Part shown: positions 59,216 through 64,000 of the stretch, in pieces
How positions within the stretch are numbered: position 1 is the first letter of the stretch
How the letters are laid out: every line of letters begins with the position of its first letter
NCBI GenBank assembly: GCA_963995525.1
Contig: OZ023210.1
Span: 64,036,639 to 64,100,638, forward strand
Origin: Escarpia spicata
Lineage: Eukaryota > Annelida > Polychaeta > Sabellida > Siboglinidae
Direction of reading: 5' to 3'
DNA length: 64,000 bases
Program-made: the position numbers and the translations under genes
Notes under the pieces: model-generated
Told to the model about the DNA's origin: nothing
Database searches by the model: none
Seen by the model: only the letters and a program-made list of their open reading frames with translations

Positions 59216-60660
59216 GGGTTCTAACGCAAGGCTGTGGTCATCACCATTACGTCCCGTTCATCGTTACCTCGTTCGCGTTGATCATTTGAGTTGTGCTGTC
59301 GGCGTGCACGGCCGATATTTTTGGTGAAGCGAATGTAAAGGCGTATAAAGAATGGTCCACCGCTCAATTCGGCTACCGTTTCCATATTTACACAACAGGT
59401 AGAAAAGCATATCAGGTATTAAACGCAATTCGGCGGGTAGTATGCCTTCAACTTATTAAAACACTATAGTAATAAATATTAATAAACACGAAACAGATGA
59501 GATCGCTTTAATGCTATTTATACAATACAAACCGCAAGGCATAATATAATATCACACCGGGACTACAAACCGTAGTGCCCAGAGCTATATAATGTATTCC
59601 ATTGGATGGGTACACTAACGTAATTTTTATACAATCCGTTTAATCAGCGTACATTTATGATAAATAAGCATATACAACGCATCAATTATACAACCAGTAA
59701 ATTATAGCGGTATTCCCCACGTATAAACTAAGTTTAGTGATGGCGTGTCGTCAGTGCGGGGGGAGTGTCGACGTGACGATTGTGAGACGTTTATTGGTAT
59801 GTCTTGGCGCTCATAAACCACGGACACGGCCCGAGCCGTCGTAATAAACCAGGCTGATCGCAATCGTCGATGACAGGCCGAGGTCGGAGTCTCGGGAAGC
59901 CGGGGCTCGGTGATCTCTGCTCCACGATCAATATACCCGCCTTGTTTTGGCGTAACGTGCATCTCTCTCTGTGTTTGCCATTACTCTGGTGTTTTCTTTC
60001 CCTGCAATCGTCATCCCTTCCTGCGTTCGTCTTTCCCCCGTTCGATTTGTTAGGGTCATTTTCCCTCCGCGCGTCCTTCTTTTTCCCTAAGCCTCTTTTC
60101 CCCCTGTGTTCCCACCCCCTCTAGGTCCCCTATCGCCCCTTCACCCACATCCACGGGAAATTGCGGGTGAGGTTCCCATAGATTCAACTGCACAATCACA
60201 ATACGTCGTCGGGATATGTTCAGTATTCATGACGTAGATGTGTCCAGTGCACGTGAGCGCGGTGTGTCCACTGTGTTCTCTTTAGCCGACACAGACCGGA
60301 AGCCACCGGCAGGAAGAGGCGCGTGACTCGACATCCCGTCCGCATCCTGCGGGCAGGAGACCCGATCTGCCGTCACCTTCCCGAGGGCTGGAGATGTCGA
60401 TAAGGGGAGATTTGCCGGGCTACAAAGACGTATCCTTCCGTTCCACCATTGTCTGTCCTGTAAATAGTGCAAACAATGTGCGTTTGTGTGTGCGTGCGTG
60501 CCTGCTTGTGTGTGTTTGTGCGGGTGCGTACGTGTATGTGTGCGTGCGTGCGTGTGTGTGTGTGCGTGCGCGTGTAAAATAAAGGTACATTCTTATACAG
60601 CACGTGTGATCGTTCATGTACGCATGCATGCGTAATTACTTATTACAATGATTATTATAG
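59216..60660. other. unassigned stretch with a possible small exon
   Basis: Mostly unrecognised. A frame of 58 codons flanked by AG and GT at 60286-60459 is discussed as a finding. A (TG/CG)n simple run lies at 60477-60575. Confidence 0.35.
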
Positions 60661-60761
60661 TGACCTACCGTAGAAGAAGAAGAAGTTTATTTGATTCACC
60701 CCAAATACATTATTAAACAATATTACATCGGTTTTGATTTAAAGAAAATTAGTAGGTGATG

Positions 60762-60762
60762 T

Positions 60763-60813
<51 letters not shown>

Positions 60814-60860
60814 TGTATATGTACATATAACATATATATATATTATATGTACATATAATT
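60762..60860. repeat. (TA)n microsatellite and AT-rich palindromes
   Basis: About 20 TA units followed by ACATATATGTATATGTACAT, which is nearly self-complementary. It lies at the 3' end of the minus-strand LINE remnant and may be its 3' terminal repeat or simple DNA next to it. Confidence 0.92.
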
Positions 60861-61335
60861 CATGCAATGTAAACACATGGTTCATACATCCGCCTACAAA
60901 TTACATTTATCAAATAAAGACGTCAATACAATCATCAATTTTGACACCGATGGGGTGGGTGACTCCAACTAAGCAAAGTTGTCGCTATCATAGGAGCAAC
61001 CCCAATGTTTATGATGTCATTGCTCTATCAGCCAGTTGCCTGTCTCATACATGTAAGTTATCTTTACCATGTGTATTCCTGTACATATATTAGTATCGGG
61101 TGCTACCTGATATTTGTAACTGTCTGGTTTTGCAGACAAGAGTAGCCGTTGGGCAGTGTGCGTATATCACTATATATTTGTAAAAAGTCTTTGTGTTACA
61201 TGCAATGTGAATCCACGTAAACTATGAGTGTTTATCTTATGTTTTACTATTTCGAACGTGTAATTAATAGTATGAAGCAAATTATATTTGAGATATTTCA
61301 TTGCAAATTATGTTTACTTCTAAAAGTACATTTTT

Positions 61336-61562
61336 TTAATTTCGAGTGTTGTCGTTGTGCATATTAGCAAGTGGGGTAATATTCCAGCTTAATAAGTAAA
61401 CTGGCAAGTCTATATGTATGTAGTTAAAATTAAATTTTGATTCTTGCAACTTTAAGATATGTTCTACTGTTAATAAATGAAGTTCTTTAAATAGAGGTTC
61501 AGTATGGGAATTATAATTGTTTAAGGTTATTATTCGCACTGCTTTTTTGAAGTTTAAAAATT
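61336..61562 (-). pseudogene. RT C-terminal block of the Nimb/I-like LINE
   Basis: FKKAVRIITLNNYNSHTEPL, then FKELHLLTVEHILKLQESKF and a decayed HNDNTRN. This is the family's standard QKKAVRIIT, HTEPLF, LQ-x-x-KF, H-x-x-NTR block, located after the thumb. Confidence 0.88.
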
Positions 61563-61573
61563 CTATTTCCGTG

Positions 61574-61609
61574 ATATCCCCGTGCCATTATGCAATGGCA
61601 CGGGGATAT
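61574..61609. repeat. 16-bp perfect hairpin at a deletion junction
   Basis: ATATCCCCGTGCCATT, loop ATGC, AATGGCACGGGGATAT. On the minus strand, the second-read arm continues in frame with the RT block (GDITEIEF), so it looks native and the other arm looks copied. Confidence 0.93.
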
Positions 61610-61644
61610 GAGATAGTATTAATGAGTTATATAATATAACTGTT

Positions 61645-62520
61645 ATTCCTAAACGTATTTTGGAGGAGGTTCAGACTTCAAAGTAATATCAATAAGCATA
61701 ACATATGGTTGGTGGTCAGAAAACCTGTTGGTTAGTATGCCTGGTGTACACTGTGATATACATTTATTTAATTTACAGAAACAGTATAAATTAAAGTTCC
61801 ATTTGTTCCAGTGAAGCTAGTAGGAAGATTGACTTGAGTGTACACGCTATGTGATATTAATGTATTATAGAAATTACGGTTTCGTTTAATTTGAGTAGGT
61901 TTATATTATATAATAAGATTGTTATTTGCATTACTTTGCAATAAGGGAATAATCGATGAAAATTAATTTATTAAAGTATTTAAGTTGTCATTATCTGTTC
62001 TGGGGGGGGGGTCTGCATATGCTAGCAATAGTTGTGTTCTTTGAAAGGGTATCACCATTTACTTGAATTATTAAACTATTCCAAAGTTCATACTTGTTAA
62101 GTTTTATTTTTACTTCAGCTCTACAGCTGTATATTTATTGTCAACGTATACAATTAGCCCTCCTTTATCACTACAGGTCTTACCCTGTACTAGACAGTCG
62201 TAGCAGTGTAAGGCAAATTGGGATAAGTCATCGTTTTCCGCTTTCCATGTCTCTTGCAAAGATATGACACTAAATTTGAAATTATGAAGGCTAAGTTCTT
62301 CTGCAAAAGCCTCGAGTTCATCAAATTTAGCGTTTATGGATTGAATATTTGTGCTTAAGATGCTAAAATAGTTTTGTTTACTCTGACCTACTCTAATAAA
62401 GGTATCAAGATCATAATAAGATGAACGACGTATTATTTGCAGTTCATTGTTTTCAATATCATTTATATCTAAAACATTTATTAAATCATTTGTTTGAATG
62501 CTCGTAAGAGGGAGAGGATA
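61645..62520 (-). pseudogene. APE endonuclease domain of the Nimb/I-like LINE
   Basis: Motifs in order: SSYYDLDTFI, SILSTNIQSINAKFDELEAF, SVISLQETW (catalytic Glu), GGLIVYV, then, after a -1 shift, IIQVNGDTLSKNTTIASICRPP. A C9 homopolymer (G9 on the plus strand near 62002) causes the next frame change. Then LPTSFTGTNGTLI and NRFSDHQPYVML (Ser-Asp-His block). Three or more frame breaks make it inactive. Confidence 0.88.
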
Positions 62521-62529
62521 TTTCCATCA

Positions 62530-64000
62530 AGTGTCATTTAGGTTTACCACCACTCATTTATCCCCGATTATGTTGATTTGTTTGGTATTTACGTAACTAG
62601 ATAGATGAGATACACTTACTGATACGTGCATGTGAATGATGTCTATATGTGGCACAGTTCTTTACAATTGTCAACATTGTAGTGTTAATATAGACATCTT
62701 GACGTTTGGTATGAACAAACATACGATAACGAAATGCAAATATTATTATGATGAAGTTTTTCATATGAATACTTCGAAATCACATCGATTTACGTTGAAA
62801 CAGCGACAAATCGAAATATTCCTTATCTTAATTATATCCTCAATCGATGTTTTGGCTACACACGTTTATCTCGTCATCTCTATCAAAGATTCGCGTCTCC
62901 CGTGACACTCGCCCTTTGCCCCATAAGAGCTTTGAATAAAACACACGTTTCTTTAGTAATGTAAACAGCTGCTTCTCGCGTCTATTGATCTGTTCGTCGA
63001 CAGATCATTGATCATCGAGTGTGCCGTCTGAAACTAGGCGCTGCTGGCGTTCCTCGGACTCGGGGCTCCCTCGCGACCCCGTCTCTCGGGCCGCCGTCAG
63101 AGCTAGCGGTCTCGCAGCAATAGACGCTCTGTAAGCCGTCATTGAGTTCTCTCCTGGCCTTCTGCGGCCGGCGTTTGTCGAAGTGGACCTGCTTGACACA
63201 TTTAATTTTGATCAACCCAGCGCGCACACGTGTCATCTACTTCAAATAAACACCGCTATACATTGGCGTTACGACGGCGTTGCGGAAGCAACTAAAAAGT
63301 GGACAAGTCTGACCTATAGGGTGAGGTAGGATGTTGTTCTCACTCCAGTCATTTAATTGCTTACAGTAAATGTTTGCTTTGGTTGTGTTAGTTATTTGCA
63401 TATTGTAACGACTGCAGTTGCAGAAGCTCCGGATTTTGTTATAGTTGTGTATCTATTCCAGGACTCCGTTTCCGTCCTTTCCGCTTGCGCGATTGCCGCG
63501 TATTTCGCAGAAATCATAAATAATTTATTAACAAAACACACTTGTATATAGTATATACAATTGTATATAATATATACAATTTGATTTAATAAATAAGAGC
63601 AAAATCGTACTTTGACTGCCTTTTGATTCCCTCATTACGAGCCCCTCCGCACTTCACACCCAGATTCCGGAGATAAGGTTATTCCTCGGCATCAGGGGAG
63701 GCCACACCGGAGCAAGCCGAGGCTCGCGCTCGCTCGTCTGCAGCGACTACACCCGGCTGTGACAGCCGTACGAGGTCGGTCCGGCGGAGTGTAGGTAGTG
63801 TTCATGTGCACTATGCGTGACGTTTCGTTATTGACAGCAAACTGTGTTGACTTGTTGAAACATGCTAATGTTTTTGTACTATGACAATGTCGTTATGAAA
63901 CGAAAGCAATGCGTCTGTTTGAATAAGGGGTCGACTCCAAAGAACGGACTAATAACACAAGACGGCACACATTACAGGGCAGTCAACTTTGCCGCGACAC
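62530..64000. other. unassigned stretch
   Basis: CpG-rich at 63020-63250 and 63640-63800. Duplicated GTATATA/ATATACAATT at 63545-63585. No exon supported. Confidence 0.4.

Larger units (their letters stand above)
61330..62525 (-). mobile_element. Nimb/I-like LINE, internally deleted and rearranged
   Basis: The minus strand encodes an APE endonuclease (62520-61645) and, about 80 bp later, the extreme C-terminus of the RT (61562-61336). The whole RT core is missing. A 16-bp hairpin sits exactly in the gap. About 450 bp of probable 3' UTR follows toward the (TA)n tract at 60.8 kb. The family differs from the CR1-like and RTE-like copies. Confidence 0.85.

Overview
This is a 64 kb stretch of animal nuclear DNA. 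It holds very little unique coding sequence and a great deal of repeated DNA. TTAGGG-type telomeric motifs inside a satellite (37.3-37.8 kb), tRNA-derived SINEs, and Penelope-like, CR1-like, RTE-like and Nimb/I-like retroelements fit a marine invertebrate. A lophotrochozoan such as a mollusc is my best guess, but the sequence alone does not settle the phylum. No prokaryotic operons, CRISPR arrays or rRNA genes were seen.

Layout. Positions 0-20 kb are AT-rich and CpG-poor. They hold a transposon-like element whose inverted ends bracket a palindromic 46-bp satellite (1.1-1.8 kb), a near-perfect 215-bp inverted repeat (2.58-3.65 kb), a 114-bp higher-order repeat (4.7-5.8 kb), a hAT transposon with a matching 8-bp target duplication (6.5-7.3 kb), an internally deleted CR1-like LINE (7.9-9.9 kb), a Penelope-like element with inverted terminal motifs (12.0-13.4 kb), and a minisatellite carrying palindromic GGACATGTCC (18.8-19.3 kb). 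From about 20 kb onward the DNA becomes strikingly CpG-rich. This part holds more CR1 tails (21.5-22.4 and 52.6-53.4 kb), a homogeneous 47-bp array of about 31 units (23.9-25.4 kb), the telomere-motif satellite, a 40-bp satellite (39.6-40.5 kb), a 36/37-bp satellite (45.2-47.2 kb), a decayed but nearly complete RTE-type LINE (49.1-51.9 kb), a 3.8-kb 55-bp satellite (55.4-59.2 kb), and a rearranged Nimb/I-like LINE (61.3-62.5 kb).

Host genes. The only convincing host coding piece is a 120-bp terminal exon at 35159-35278 (+). It has a clear splice acceptor, strong GC3 codon bias and a stop codon, and it reads like the last strand(s) of a WD40-type beta-propeller. Its polypyrimidine tract is supplied by a (TCTG)n/(TCGG)n microsatellite. 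Its upstream exons were not found here. All other long open frames are transposon remnants or artefacts of satellites whose period is a multiple of three.

Interplay. One CR1-like family accounts for at least seven fragments that share a 3' tail. One tRNA-derived SINE family has three copies whose 3' tail resembles LINE tails, which suggests mobilisation in trans. Most elements are 5'-truncated, internally deleted or frameshifted, so the window looks like a graveyard of retroelements crossed by recently expanded satellites.
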